A program made the translations under genes and the position numbers. This document shows, piece by piece, positions 19,526 to 29,259 of a stretch of DNA of 64,000 bases. Below the pieces are notes generated by a model. The model was given only the letters and a program-made list of their open reading frames with translations, made no database searches and had not been told where the DNA came from. This stretch comes from JAIBAC01 sp046331095 (GTDB lineage Bacteria; Actinomycetota; Acidimicrobiia; UBA2766): assembly GCA_046331095.1 (NCBI GenBank), contig JAXLRM010000008.1, positions 82,814 to 146,813 on the forward strand, in the 5' to 3' direction. The first letter of the stretch is position 1; every line of letters begins with the position of its first letter.

Positions 19526-20182
19526 TCAGGGCTCGAACAGGCGGCGGAGAAGACCGTTCAGGATGCGCGCGGTCAGACCCCAGATGGTCTCGTCCTCGAT
19601 CTCGAAGAAGTGCACTTCCCACTCGGGACGAACCCAGGTCTCGGAGTGGTACGCGCGGGGGTCCACCAGATCTGCGACGGGCACGCGCAGGACCGACTCG
19701 ATCTCCTCGGGTTGGGCCACCCACTCGCGGCCCGTGGCTACCCAGCCGACCACGGGCGTGACCGCGAAGGCCGTCGCGACCGTCGACACGCGCTCGAGTT
19801 CGCCGAGGACGGTGACGTCCTCGCGGGCCAGACCGACCTCCTCTTCTGCCTCCCGTAGCGCTGTCGCCACGGGATCGGGGTCGCCGGTGTCGCAGATCCC
19901 GCCGGGGAACGCGATCTCGCCGGCGTGCGACGGTGCGGTCATACCGCGCTTCACGAGGATCAACTCCACGCCGGTGGGGCCGTCGAGGAAGGGCACCAGG
20001 ACCGCGGCTTCGCGCAGGTTCGGCACCTGGATCACCTGGTCGGGACGCCCAAGCGCAACTGCATCTGCCACCGCTGTTCGCGTGACGGCGCGCGCGGGGT
20101 CAGCGAGGCCCGCCCAGGCTGCCGGCGGCCCTGCACCCACCGACGCCGGCCTTGGGACGTGTTGGCGGCCACCGCGTGCCAC
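19526..20182 (-). CDS. Nudix hydrolase, CoA pyrophosphatase (NudL-like)
   Basis: The 218-residue Nudix protein carries the CoA-pyrophosphatase signature LILVKRG...SHAGEIAFPGG followed by a Nudix box ending ALREAEEEVGL. The box spacing (GGICDTGDPDPV) matches the E. coli NudL type, including an Asp where classical Nudix boxes have Glu. Such enzymes hydrolyse CoA or acyl-CoA to 4'-phosphopantetheine (or its acyl derivative) and adenosine 3',5'-bisphosphate. The start GTG 20182 lies 4 nt after the stop of the upstream phosphatase gene. That tandem is notable because family relatives of the phosphatase can dephosphorylate adenosine bisphosphate, but this link is inference. Confidence 0.88.
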   Translation of the reverse strand: MARGGRQHVPRPASVGAGPPAAWAGLADPARAVTRTAVADAVALGRPDQVIQVPNLREAAVLVPFLDGPTGVELILVKRGMTAPSHAGEIAFPGGICDTGDPDPVATALREAEEEVGLAREDVTVLGELERVSTVATAFAVTPVVGWVATGREWVAQPEEIESVLRVPVADLVDPRAYHSETWVRPEWEVHFFEIEDETIWGLTARILNGLLRRLFEP

Positions 20183-20186
20183 CGCC

Positions 20187-21029
20187 TCAGTCCTCGGCGC
20201 CGGTCTGCAGCCGGTCCAGCAGGTCCTCGTGCAGCTCGGCCGTGGCCGCGGCGACCAAGGGGACGCGCAAGCCGAGATCGGCGCGCAGGGGCACAGGATC
20301 GCCGTTGACATCGGTGACGACTCCACCTCCGGCCTCCACCATGATGGCCCCTGCCGCGTAGTCGACGACGCGTTCGCCGAAGGGCAGCTCCGGATCCGTG
20401 TTCACGTTGACGTACGCGTCGAGGCCGCCGGTGGCGACGAGAGCGAGGTCGAGCGCGGCGGAACCGAGGACGCGGGGCAGGCGGCACGCCGCGAAGACCT
20501 GCCGGGCCCGCTCGAGCGCACACGGATCGGCGGGACGCTGGAGGGCGACGGCGGCGTCTCCGATCCGTGACACATCGCTCGTACCGGCCCTGAGCCCCCC
20601 ACGGCTCACACCGAGACCGGCCCAGCCGAACATGTCCTCACCGGTGGCGGCGTTGCGGACCAGGCCCCCCACGGCGGTGCCGTCGATGAGGACCCCGATC
20701 GACACGGCCCAGTACGGGATGCCTGCGAGGACGTTGTTCGTCCCGTCGACCGGGTCCACGACGAGGAGGATCCCCGCTCCGGGTCCGTCACCCCGGCCCT
20801 CGACGACACCCGCTTCTTCGGAGCACAGCGTCGCCGAGGGCAGCTCTTCGGCGAGGTACTCCAGCAGGGCGGCCTCGGCCGCCGCGTCGGCCAGTGCGGT
20901 CGTGGTGCCGTCCGCTCCCAAGCCCACTTCGTCGGCCCAGCGTGAGCGGTCCGTCGACTCGAGCGCGTCGAGAGCGCGGTCCGCGGCTGTGGAGAGCGTG
21001 ACCGGCCAGTCGACACCGGCGACGACCAT
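20187..21029 (-). CDS. Inositol monophosphatase family protein
   Basis: The 280-residue Mg-dependent phosphatase is of the FIG superfamily. The metal-site motifs are visible: SEEAG (Glu), DPVDGTNN (the DPxDGTxN core) and the C-terminal ERVVDYAAG, where most relatives have WDxAAG. LDLALVATGGLDAYVN is the typical substrate-loop region. Members dephosphorylate inositol-1-phosphate, histidinol phosphate, fructose bisphosphate or 3'-phosphoadenosine phosphates; the sequence alone does not pick one. ATG 21029 is taken as start (GTG 21038 possible). It lies 18 bp after sdhD and just before the Nudix gene. Confidence 0.88.
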   Translation of the reverse strand: MVVAGVDWPVTLSTAADRALDALESTDRSRWADEVGLGADGTTTALADAAAEAALLEYLAEELPSATLCSEEAGVVEGRGDGPGAGILLVVDPVDGTNNVLAGIPYWAVSIGVLIDGTAVGGLVRNAATGEDMFGWAGLGVSRGGLRAGTSDVSRIGDAAVALQRPADPCALERARQVFAACRLPRVLGSAALDLALVATGGLDAYVNVNTDPELPFGERVVDYAAGAIMVEAGGGVVTDVNGDPVPLRADLGLRVPLVAAATAELHEDLLDRLQTGAED

Positions 21030-21046
21030 CGACTCCACGGGCGCGC

Positions 21047-21448
21047 TCAGGCCGAGAAGGTGACGATGGTGATGGTGCCCAGGAGGAAGAGCCCGCCTAC
21101 GACGGTGAACAACAAGGCCTTGACCCCGACCCGCAACCGCCGGTTGCGGATGTAGTCCTCCGAGATGGCCCGCACGCCGATGGCGCCGTGGCTCAACGCC
21201 AGCGTGAGCAAGGCCCAGTCGAAGAAGCGCCACAGCGGGTTCGACCATCTCGTCTGCACGAACAGGTAGTCGGTCTCGACGACGTCGTTGACGATGTGGG
21301 TGATCGCGAAGTGCGCCAGGGCCAAGAAGACGAGGATCAGACCCGAGATGCGCATGTAGTACCACATGCGCACCTCGGAGCGGTTCGCGACCCGCGTCTG
21401 GGCCCCGCCTTCGGTTCCGGTCTCGGTGCTGTCCAGTGTCTGTGCCAC
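21047..21448 (-). CDS. sdhD: Succinate dehydrogenase membrane anchor subunit SdhD
   Basis: The 133-residue protein has three hydrophobic segments (GLILVFLALAHFAITHIV, FDWALLTLALSHGAIGVRAI, ALLFTVVGGLFLLGTITIV). The conserved SdhD features are WYYMRISGLILVF at the first helix and SHGAIGVRAISEDYI at the second, where the histidine is a candidate haem ligand. With SdhC it anchors the dehydrogenase and binds quinone. The start is GTG 21448 with GAGGGA upstream. SdhA and SdhB, which usually follow, are not in this window; the next gene is the inositol-phosphatase-like enzyme. Confidence 0.9.
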   Translation of the reverse strand: MAQTLDSTETGTEGGAQTRVANRSEVRMWYYMRISGLILVFLALAHFAITHIVNDVVETDYLFVQTRWSNPLWRFFDWALLTLALSHGAIGVRAISEDYIRNRRLRVGVKALLFTVVGGLFLLGTITIVTFSA

Positions 21449-21468
21449 TGATTCCCTCGGATCAGGCG

Positions 21469-21852
21469 TCAGAAGACCGGCTTGTGCGTGAAGAACGGCA
21501 GCACGATCACGATGCCGCCCGCGACGGTGACGACCGCGGTGATCGCGGCCACGACCCAGGCAAGCTGCTTCTGGCGCTCCACTGCGGCGTCGAAGAAGTC
21601 GACTGCGATGATCCTGAGCCCGTTGAGCGCGTGGAAGACGAGCGCGCCCAGGAGCCCCACCTCGAACAGGCGCAGGAGGATGTTGCCGTAGACGGCGTGC
21701 ACGGTGTCGTAGAGGTGTTCGCTGATCCCCGCGAGCGTGACGTCGACGACGTGGAGGAGCAGGAACATGAGTACGAGGAAGCCGGTCACCCGGTGCGCCG
21801 TGAAGGCCCACATGCCCGTCTTGCCCTTGTAGATCGTGCCTCTGCTCAGCAC
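21469..21852 (-). CDS. sdhC: Succinate dehydrogenase cytochrome b556 subunit SdhC
   Basis: The 127-residue membrane protein has three helices and the family signatures HRVTGFLVLMFLLLHVVD (helix 1) and FHALNGLRIIAVDF (helix 2, the haem-ligand histidine region). It forms the membrane anchor of complex II with SdhD, whose gene follows after 20 bp. The start is GTG 21852, with GGAGG five bases before it. A 50-codon membrane-protein gene ends 25 bp upstream. Confidence 0.92.
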   Translation of the reverse strand: MLSRGTIYKGKTGMWAFTAHRVTGFLVLMFLLLHVVDVTLAGISEHLYDTVHAVYGNILLRLFEVGLLGALVFHALNGLRIIAVDFFDAAVERQKQLAWVVAAITAVVTVAGGIVIVLPFFTHKPVF

Positions 21853-21877
21853 CGTGGCCTCCGCTGCCCGGAGATGG

Positions 21878-22030
21878 TCAATACCGGCGGGGACGCTTGC
21901 GCGCCTGCCAGCGCTCTGTGACGCCCCACATGGACGTGGAGAAGACGAATGCAGCCACCGCGAAGATGACCAGCGCGACGATGGCCAGCACGATCAGGAA
22001 CAGCACCTGGGACGTGGTGATCGTCTGCAT
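21878..22030 (-). CDS. Small single-pass membrane protein (50 aa) upstream of sdhC
   Basis: ATG 22030 to TGA 21878 encodes MQTITTSQVLFLIVLAIVAL followed by VIFAVAAFVFST and a basic tail ending RKRPRRY. This is one transmembrane helix (about 9-33), probably N-out, with a cytoplasmic Arg/Lys tail. GGAGGT stands 10 nt before the ATG and codon use is native. Its place between the hybrid kinase (63 bp upstream) and sdhC (25 bp downstream) suggests it belongs to the sdh transcript. It may be an accessory or assembly peptide of complex II; no family is recognised. Confidence 0.65.
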   Translation of the reverse strand: MQTITTSQVLFLIVLAIVALVIFAVAAFVFSTSMWGVTERWQARKRPRRY

Positions 22031-22093
22031 GCCGGCACGGACCTCCGCTCGGGCGTCCTCCCGGTTGCATCCTCCGGAAGCGCGGTCGCAATC

Positions 22094-24823
22094 CTAGAAG
22101 TCGCCGCGCGGGCACGCGGAATCGGCGTGCTCGTCCTCGGACGGCCGAGCGACCCACTCAATCAAGCACTTGAAGAGCTGCTCCGCCGTGTAGGGCTTCG
22201 TGAGGACGCCGTCCATGCCGGCTTCGATGCACTGCGCGTGCACGTCGGACGTGGCGGATGCCGTCAGGGCGACGATCGGCAGGTCGTCGCCCGCAGGCCC
22301 GGCGCGCAGGGCACGAGAGGCCTCGAAGCCGTCCATGACAGGCATGTGGCAGTCCATGAACACGAGGTCGAACTCGGCGGCGGCGACCGCCGTGACTGCG
22401 GCGGCGCCATCGGGGACGAGCACCGCTTCGCAGCCGAGCCGCTCGAGCATGCCTGCGGCAACCCGCCGGTTCACGGGATTGTCCTCGGCGACCAGGATCC
22501 GCATCCCCGCCAAGCTGCCCGCTTGGTCGGCCACCAGCGCGGGCTCGCGCGGCGCCAACCCGGGTGCCTCCTCCATGACGTGGCGGGTGAAGAACACCCC
22601 ACCGGGAAGGGGCCCCACGACGGAGGCGACGAGGTCGTCGGTCGCCCCGGTCAGGTACGCGTCGAAACCGGCATTGCGAGCCGCGGCGGCGTCACCCCGA
22701 TAGCCCGCCGGCGGCCCTACGAGGACCAACCGGACGTCGGGACAACGATCGCGGACGCGACGAGCGAGAGCGCGCGCCTCTTCGGCGATGTCCGCGTCGA
22801 CGACGGCGACGAGCAATGCGTCGGCGCCGTCGGGCCCGAGGAGGGGCTCTGCGGCGACGAGGCTCTCGGCGTGTTCGACGAGGACGTGGCCTTCCTCGAG
22901 GATCCGACGGCAGCGCGCGATGGTCGCGGTGTCGTTGCCGCAGAGGACTGCGCGCACGGGAACCCGCCGCGAAGAAGCATCCTCTGGGGTTGCCGCGACC
23001 TCGAACGGCACCTCGGCCCAGAACGTCGATCCGGCACCGACCTCGCTCTCGGCACCGACACGTCCCCCCATGAGCTCGACGAGCTGACGCGAGATCGCAA
23101 GTCCCAGCCCGGTCCCCCCGAAGCGTCGCGTCGTCGACGCGTCCGCCTGGGTGAACTCCTCGAAGAGGTGGGCGACTCGTTCACTCGCGATCCCGATCCC
23201 GCTGTCGACGACCTCGAATCGGATCAGGACCGTGTCCGCCCCGGCGCGAGTCGCCGTTGCGCGGAGCTCGAGTTGACCCTCCTCGGTGAACTTGAGAGCG
23301 TTGGCGCAGAAGTTGTTGAGGACCTGGCGCACCCGACTCGGATCGCCCAGCACGCGTAGCCCGGCCACGGCTTCGACGTCGAGGACGAAGCCGAGCCCCT
23401 TGGACACCGCCTGCACCTCGATGATCCGCGCCGTGTCGCCGAGCAACCTGTGCGGGTCGAACGCGATCCGTTCGAGCTCGATCTTGCCGGCCTCGATCTT
23501 CGAGACGTCGAGCACGTCGTTGATGACCGACAGCAGCGCCGAGGACGCGTCCCGGGCTGTCGCGGCGCACTCGCGGGCACTGGCATCGAGACTCTCGTCC
23601 AACAAGAGCTCGAGCATCCCGATGACACCGTTGAGGGGGGTCCTGATCTCGTGGCTCATGTTGGCTAGGAACGTGGACTTCGCGCTGCTCGCGGCTTCGG
23701 CGTCGTCGCGCGCCTCCTCGAGAGCGGCGCGGTCGTGCTCCCTCGAGATCTCCGTGCCAACCCACTCGGCCATCAGGCGCAACACGTCCTTGTCCGCCGG
23801 CCCGAAGGGCGCCGCGAGGGCCGACGTGCTCTGGAAGCTGAGGGTCCCGAAGACCTCGCCGTTGACCACGACCCTGACGCCCAGGTACGCCTCGGGACCA
23901 CCGTCACGGTGGGCCGCGTGCGCTGCCCATTGGGAGGCGGATGCGTCGTGGAACGCGAGCGGCGCCGACGAAGCGATCGTGGTCCGGTCGAACGTCTCGG
24001 CCAGCGGCCGCGTCGACCCCTGGAGCGGACCACGGTTGCCGGTGACCACCTCGACGATCTCGAGGTCGCTGCCCCGTAGGCGAGCCAGGATCCCCGTCTC
24101 GGTCCCGAACCGGCGACATCCCATCGCCAGCAGCTCCGACAACCGTCCCCCGAGGTCACCTTCCGACGTCGACAGGGAATACAGACCCCTGACGGTGCTC
24201 TCGTTGCGGCGGAGCTGACGCTCGATGGCCTTGGTCTCGCTGACGTCGCGGAACACGATCGCGGCGCCGGTCGGGACACCGTCCTCCACGATCGGGCTCA
24301 TCTGGAAACTGACCTCGACGATGGAGCCGTCCTCGTGGACGAAACGTGCGTCGTCGGCACGTGCGACCTGCGAGCCGCGCAGGACCTCGGCGAGCATCTC
24401 GTAGGCGGCATCCTGCTCGGTCGGCCCGAGGACGCCGAAACCGAGCAGCTCGAGAGCAGGGCGTCCGAGTGCCTCGCTCTGGAGCCTCCCCAACAGCCGC
24501 GCCCCTTCGGGATTCATCGAGACGACGGTGCCCTCGGCGTCGAGCACCAACAGTCCCTCGGCCAGGGACGTGATGATCGTCCGCAGCTTGTCGCGCTCTG
24601 CCGCCAAGCGGCTGGCCGACGAACGGCGCAGATCCTCGTACAGCGAGGTCATCTCCTCGGAGGAGATCTGCATGGACCGCTCCATCGTGTAGCGGTCCTG
24701 ATCGAACTGGGTGTACGCACGGTCGAGCCGCCCGAGCAGAGCGCGCCACGCCTCGATCGAGGGCGCTTCGTCCGGACCGAGTCCGTGCTTCCGGAGCTGC
24801 CTCCTGAGCAGCGGGTGTGTCAT
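22094..24823 (-). CDS. Hybrid sensor histidine kinase (PAS-GAF-HisKA-HATPase-REC-like-REC)
   Basis: The 909-residue soluble kinase has no membrane segment. In order it shows a helical N-terminus, a PAS domain (about 80-200), a GAF domain (about 215-365), HisKA with phospho-accepting His391 (ANMSHEIRTPLNG) and a HATPase (NNFCANALKFTEEG, VDSGIGI, GGTGLGLAI). A receiver-like domain (about 640-760) follows in which the normal acidic pocket and phospho-Asp motif are not recognisable. The last domain is a canonical receiver (RILVAEDNPVNRR, VFMDCHMPVMDG, LTKPY). The start is ATG 24823 with GGAGGA upstream. It lies 53 bp downstream of the FIST gene, so FIST probably supplies the stimulus. No output regulator or Hpt gene is adjacent. 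Confidence 0.92.
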   Translation of the reverse strand: MTHPLLRRQLRKHGLGPDEAPSIEAWRALLGRLDRAYTQFDQDRYTMERSMQISSEEMTSLYEDLRRSSASRLAAERDKLRTIITSLAEGLLVLDAEGTVVSMNPEGARLLGRLQSEALGRPALELLGFGVLGPTEQDAAYEMLAEVLRGSQVARADDARFVHEDGSIVEVSFQMSPIVEDGVPTGAAIVFRDVSETKAIERQLRRNESTVRGLYSLSTSEGDLGGRLSELLAMGCRRFGTETGILARLRGSDLEIVEVVTGNRGPLQGSTRPLAETFDRTTIASSAPLAFHDASASQWAAHAAHRDGGPEAYLGVRVVVNGEVFGTLSFQSTSALAAPFGPADKDVLRLMAEWVGTEISREHDRAALEEARDDAEAASSAKSTFLANMSHEIRTPLNGVIGMLELLLDESLDASARECAATARDASSALLSVINDVLDVSKIEAGKIELERIAFDPHRLLGDTARIIEVQAVSKGLGFVLDVEAVAGLRVLGDPSRVRQVLNNFCANALKFTEEGQLELRATATRAGADTVLIRFEVVDSGIGIASERVAHLFEEFTQADASTTRRFGGTGLGLAISRQLVELMGGRVGAESEVGAGSTFWAEVPFEVAATPEDASSRRVPVRAVLCGNDTATIARCRRILEEGHVLVEHAESLVAAEPLLGPDGADALLVAVVDADIAEEARALARRVRDRCPDVRLVLVGPPAGYRGDAAAARNAGFDAYLTGATDDLVASVVGPLPGGVFFTRHVMEEAPGLAPREPALVADQAGSLAGMRILVAEDNPVNRRVAAGMLERLGCEAVLVPDGAAAVTAVAAAEFDLVFMDCHMPVMDGFEASRALRAGPAGDDLPIVALTASATSDVHAQCIEAGMDGVLTKPYTAEQLFKCLIEWVARPSEDEHADSACPRGDF

Positions 24824-24876
24824 GCGCCGGCCGTCCTCCGAACGGGGTGGGCCACGATGGACGGTCCGGGGCGCCG

Positions 24877-26019
24877 TCAGCCCTCGGTGATCGCCGTGAT
24901 CGTCATCGTCTGGTTGTGGAGGTCGCACGTGCCGTCGGTCAGCGGCGACAGCTCGCCATAGGAGTAGAAGCCGATCTGGTCGGCCGCAGGCCCGGCCACT
25001 TCGAGCGTCGCCTCGATCTCGTCCTCGGTCCGCTCGCCGAGAACGAGGCGACGACCGACGCAACTGATGGCGATGACGAGGGCGCCGCCCGACTCCAGTG
25101 CCGGTGTGCCCGACACCCCGCGCTCGGCAGCACACCCGGCGCCGTCCACGAGGCGGTCGAAGTTGGCGCGCATGAGTTGGGCGCGGTAGCCGGTCGGGAT
25201 GTCGCCGGCGAAGGTCATGGACCGCTGCCCCTCGTCGACCGCGAGGATCGTGCGCACGAAGGAGTTCCGATCGGATTCGCCGGCCCGCAACGACAGCGGG
25301 AACAACAACGCGGACCCGGGGAGCTCCTCCGCCCTCTCGCCGAGGTACTTCTTGTAGAGATCGAGGGCGGGCATCCCGTCGAGCTCGTAGAGGACGTTGT
25401 CCTCGGACCGAGTGACGGTGCGTTCCGGACCGAAGATGTCCCAGCCCCCGCGCGAGCCGTGCCCGAAGTGGACTCGGTTGCCGTAGAAGCCCACCGCGGT
25501 CGCCCACCCCGTCATCGGTTTGCCGTCGTGGACGACCCAGGTCCTCTCGAACCGGTCGCCGTCACCGGCGAGGCCGCCGGTCACGACCACGTCCTGATCG
25601 AGAACGGAGTTCACGCCGGCCGCCAGGGCACTGCCGTTGACGTTGAGCCCGTCCGACAGGACGAAGACGGCGCGCAGGTCGTCGGAGTCGAGCTGCCGGG
25701 CGATCGACTCTCCAGTCGCGAAGGAGGCGTGCGCGTCGGCGACCGGAGATGCCGCGAGGTTCAGATCCGAATGCTCGAACAGCGCCACGGCGACGACGAG
25801 GGAATCGTCGTGGAGTTGGTCCCCGCATATCTCGCCTGCGGTAGAGCAGCCGATGATCCGCGACTGCGGGTAGGCGTCGCAGAGCTGCGCCACCGGCCCC
25901 GGCTCGTCCATGTACCCCGCGCCGCCGAAGACGACCACGAGGGTCCGCGGCGAGTCGAGCTCGGGAAACGTCGCGGACCAACCCGACGACGGGTGGTACT
26001 GAACCGTCTGAACCTGCAC
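24877..26019 (-). CDS. FIST N/C domain signal-sensor protein
   Basis: The 380-residue protein has an N-terminal FIST domain (LVVVFGGAGYMDE, IIGCSTAGEICGDQLHDDSL, VLSDGLNVNGSALAAGVN, VVTGGLAGDGDRFERTWV). A C-terminal FIST_C domain follows (RANFDRLVDGA, GALVIAISCVGRRLVLGERTEDE, QIGFYSYGELSP, CDLHNQTMTITAI). FIST proteins are intracellular small-ligand sensors paired with kinases, cyclases or receptors; amino acids are the proposed ligands. GTG 26019 is the chosen start (GGAGG upstream). It forms an operon with the hybrid kinase downstream. Confidence 0.92.
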   Translation of the reverse strand: MQVQTVQYHPSSGWSATFPELDSPRTLVVVFGGAGYMDEPGPVAQLCDAYPQSRIIGCSTAGEICGDQLHDDSLVVAVALFEHSDLNLAASPVADAHASFATGESIARQLDSDDLRAVFVLSDGLNVNGSALAAGVNSVLDQDVVVTGGLAGDGDRFERTWVVHDGKPMTGWATAVGFYGNRVHFGHGSRGGWDIFGPERTVTRSEDNVLYELDGMPALDLYKKYLGERAEELPGSALLFPLSLRAGESDRNSFVRTILAVDEGQRSMTFAGDIPTGYRAQLMRANFDRLVDGAGCAAERGVSGTPALESGGALVIAISCVGRRLVLGERTEDEIEATLEVAGPAADQIGFYSYGELSPLTDGTCDLHNQTMTITAITEG

Positions 26020-26129
26020 GTCAGCATGCCTCCGCACACAGGGCCCCGTAACGGCACGCGGGACCGTCTTGTGTGTATCGACACGTACGGCGCCTGGTTG
26101 AGAACGCCTTGGAGCGGCCCTGATGCGAG

Positions 26130-26432
26130 TCAGCCGAGGTCGACGACCTCGAACGCGAGGACCTCCGAGCCGGTGCCGACCGGGCCCCCTCCGGCCGACT
26201 GGCCATGACCGCGCCCGAACGCGCTGCTCGACATCCACCCCTCGAAGGACTCCCTGGAATCCCAGTGCGTCACGACGAAGTAGGCATCCCTGCCGTCCGC
26301 CGGACGAAGCAGCTCGAAACCCTCGAATCCCGGCTGCTCGTCGACCTCGCCGGCGCGGGCTGCGAAGCGCTTCTCGAGTTCCGGTCCGGCCTCGCCTGGC
26401 ACGGTGATCGCGTTGACGACTACGTAGCTCAT
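26130..26432 (-). CDS. Antibiotic-biosynthesis-monooxygenase (ABM) domain protein
   Basis: The 100-residue protein is a single ABM/dimeric alpha-beta barrel domain (YVVVNAITVPGEAGPELEKRF, PGFEGFELLRPADG, YFVVTHWDSRESFEGWMSS). Small ABM proteins include haem-degrading HmoB/MhuD types and quinol monooxygenases. The catalytic Asn/Trp of IsdG-type enzymes cannot be assigned with confidence here. The C-terminal Gly-rich piece (FGRGHGQSAGGGPVG) precedes a last strand. It is a single gene 25 bp after rfbC. Confidence 0.82.
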   Translation of the reverse strand: MSYVVVNAITVPGEAGPELEKRFAARAGEVDEQPGFEGFELLRPADGRDAYFVVTHWDSRESFEGWMSSSAFGRGHGQSAGGGPVGTGSEVLAFEVVDLG

Positions 26433-26457
26433 GTGCGCTCTCCGTGTCGGGTGAGGC

Positions 26458-27018
26458 CTACCAATGGCCGAGCTGGTCCACGATCTCGGCAAGGGTCGGT
26501 GCCGTGGAATCACGATCCGAGGTCGAAGGGTCGGCGACGGGCCAGTCGACCGCGACTTCGGGGTCGTCCCAACGGATGCCGCGCTCGGTGTCGTCCTGGT
26601 AGTAGGTCGGGCCGACCTTGTAGGTGACGTCGGCGGTGTCGCCGAGGACGACGAAACCGTGAGCGAAGCCGGCAGGGACGTAGAGCTGGTGCATGTTCTC
26701 GTCGGAGAGCTCGGCACTCACCCACCGGCGGAACGTCGACGACGACGGCCGCACGTCCACGGCGACGTCGAAGATCCGCCCGAGCGAGGCCCTCACCAGC
26801 TTCGCCTGGCCCGTGAGCTGGAAGTGCAGGCCCCTCAGGATCTTCGCGCCCGAGCGAGATTGGTTGTCCTGGACGAAGTCCTCCGTGATGCCCGCCGCCT
26901 CGAAGTCGCTCTTGCGATACGTCTCGCAGAAGAAGCCGCGAGCGTCGCCGAAGACCCTGGGCTTCACGAGTATCACATCTGGGATCGCGAGGCGTTCGAA
27001 CTCGAACCGGTCTGACAA
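26458..27018 (-). CDS. rfbC: dTDP-4-dehydrorhamnose 3,5-epimerase
   Basis: The 186-residue RmlC-type cupin shows the active-site sequence RGLHFQ with catalytic His65 and Tyr133 (ADVTYKVG). It also has the conserved FGDARGFFCETY, KLVRASLGRIFDVAVDVR, VPAGFAHGFVVL and DPEVAVDWP. It converts dTDP-4-keto-6-deoxyglucose to dTDP-4-keto-rhamnose for cell-envelope rhamnose. The other rml genes are not adjacent. Confidence 0.95.
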   Translation of the reverse strand: MSDRFEFERLAIPDVILVKPRVFGDARGFFCETYRKSDFEAAGITEDFVQDNQSRSGAKILRGLHFQLTGQAKLVRASLGRIFDVAVDVRPSSSTFRRWVSAELSDENMHQLYVPAGFAHGFVVLGDTADVTYKVGPTYYQDDTERGIRWDDPEVAVDWPVADPSTSDRDSTAPTLAEIVDQLGHW

Positions 27019-27100
27019 GTCGGCCTCCGCATCTGGGCAAACGGCGGCGCCCAGTCTCCCAGCCGGGGGTGGGTCGCGCCAACGTCGCCGTGTACACGCG

Positions 27101-27135
27101 GAGGAGGGGCCGGGTAAGAGACCCGGCCCCTCCTC
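27101..27135 (-). terminator. Strong hairpin downstream of groEL
   Basis: A perfect 15-bp stem, GAGGAGGGGCCGGGT / ACCCGGCCCCTCCTC, encloses a 5-nt loop. It begins 26 bp beyond the groEL stop. There is no T-run on either strand, so if it terminates groESL transcription it does so as an L-shaped or Rho-assisted hairpin. Confidence 0.7.
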
Positions 27136-27161
27136 TCAGGTGATCAGCCGTGAGGCTCAGC

Positions 27162-28784
<1,623 letters not shown>

Positions 28785-28816
28785 GTGGCTGTACTCCTGT
28801 GCTGGTCAGGCTGTCG

Positions 28817-29107
28817 TCACTTCTTGCCCACGACGGCGAGGAGGTCGCGGGCGCTCAGGATGAGGACGTCTTCGCCGTCGACGGTGATCTCGGTGCCGCC
28901 GTACTTGGAGTAGATGACCGTGTCGCCGGCCTCGACCTCGAGCGGGACGAGCTCGTCGTCGTGCCACTCGCCGCGGCCGACGGCGAGAACCTCGCCCTCC
29001 TGGGGCTTTTCCTTGGCCGTGTCGGGCAGGACGATCCCCGACGGGAGGGTCTCCTCGGCCTCGTTGGGACGGACGATGACGCGGTCACCGAGCGGCTTGA
29101 GCTTCAT
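28817..29107 (-). CDS. groES: Co-chaperonin GroES
   Basis: The 96-residue lid of the GroEL cage begins MKLKPLGDRVIVRPNEAEE. The mobile loop (TLPSGIVLPDTAKEKP) and the roof region (VEAGDTVIYSKYGG) are intact. The start ATG 29107 has a purine-rich site (GGAGGCGCGC) before it. The CIRCE operator lies 111 bp upstream. Confidence 0.98.
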   Translation of the reverse strand: MKLKPLGDRVIVRPNEAEETLPSGIVLPDTAKEKPQEGEVLAVGRGEWHDDELVPLEVEAGDTVIYSKYGGTEITVDGEDVLILSARDLLAVVGKK

Positions 29108-29217
29108 GCGCGCCTCCAGGGCGTGTCTGTGGTTCACGTGTTCGGCGGTACCACCCAGGGTCCGGGGCAACGGTCCGCCGTCTTCGACCGCCGGATAGTA
29201 GCAGCCTGAGCCCTGGT

Positions 29218-29244
29218 TTAGCACTCGAACCCCGTGAGTGCCAA
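29218..29244 (-). promoter_or_regulatory. CIRCE operator (HrcA binding site) for groES-groEL
   Basis: TTAGCACTC - 9 nt - GAGTGCCAA on the plus strand matches the CIRCE consensus TTAGCACTC-N9-GAGTGCTAA with one mismatch. It lies between tsaD and groES, 111 bp before the groES ATG. By established knowledge HrcA represses groESL through this element; hrcA itself is not in the window. Confidence 0.95.
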
Positions 29245-29259
29245 CCAGTCTCGAAGCCT

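Noticed and set aside
19526..20182. Nudix box with a missing catalytic Glu
   Set aside because: The Asp and spacing match the E. coli NudL-type CoA pyrophosphatase, so this is normal for the subfamily.
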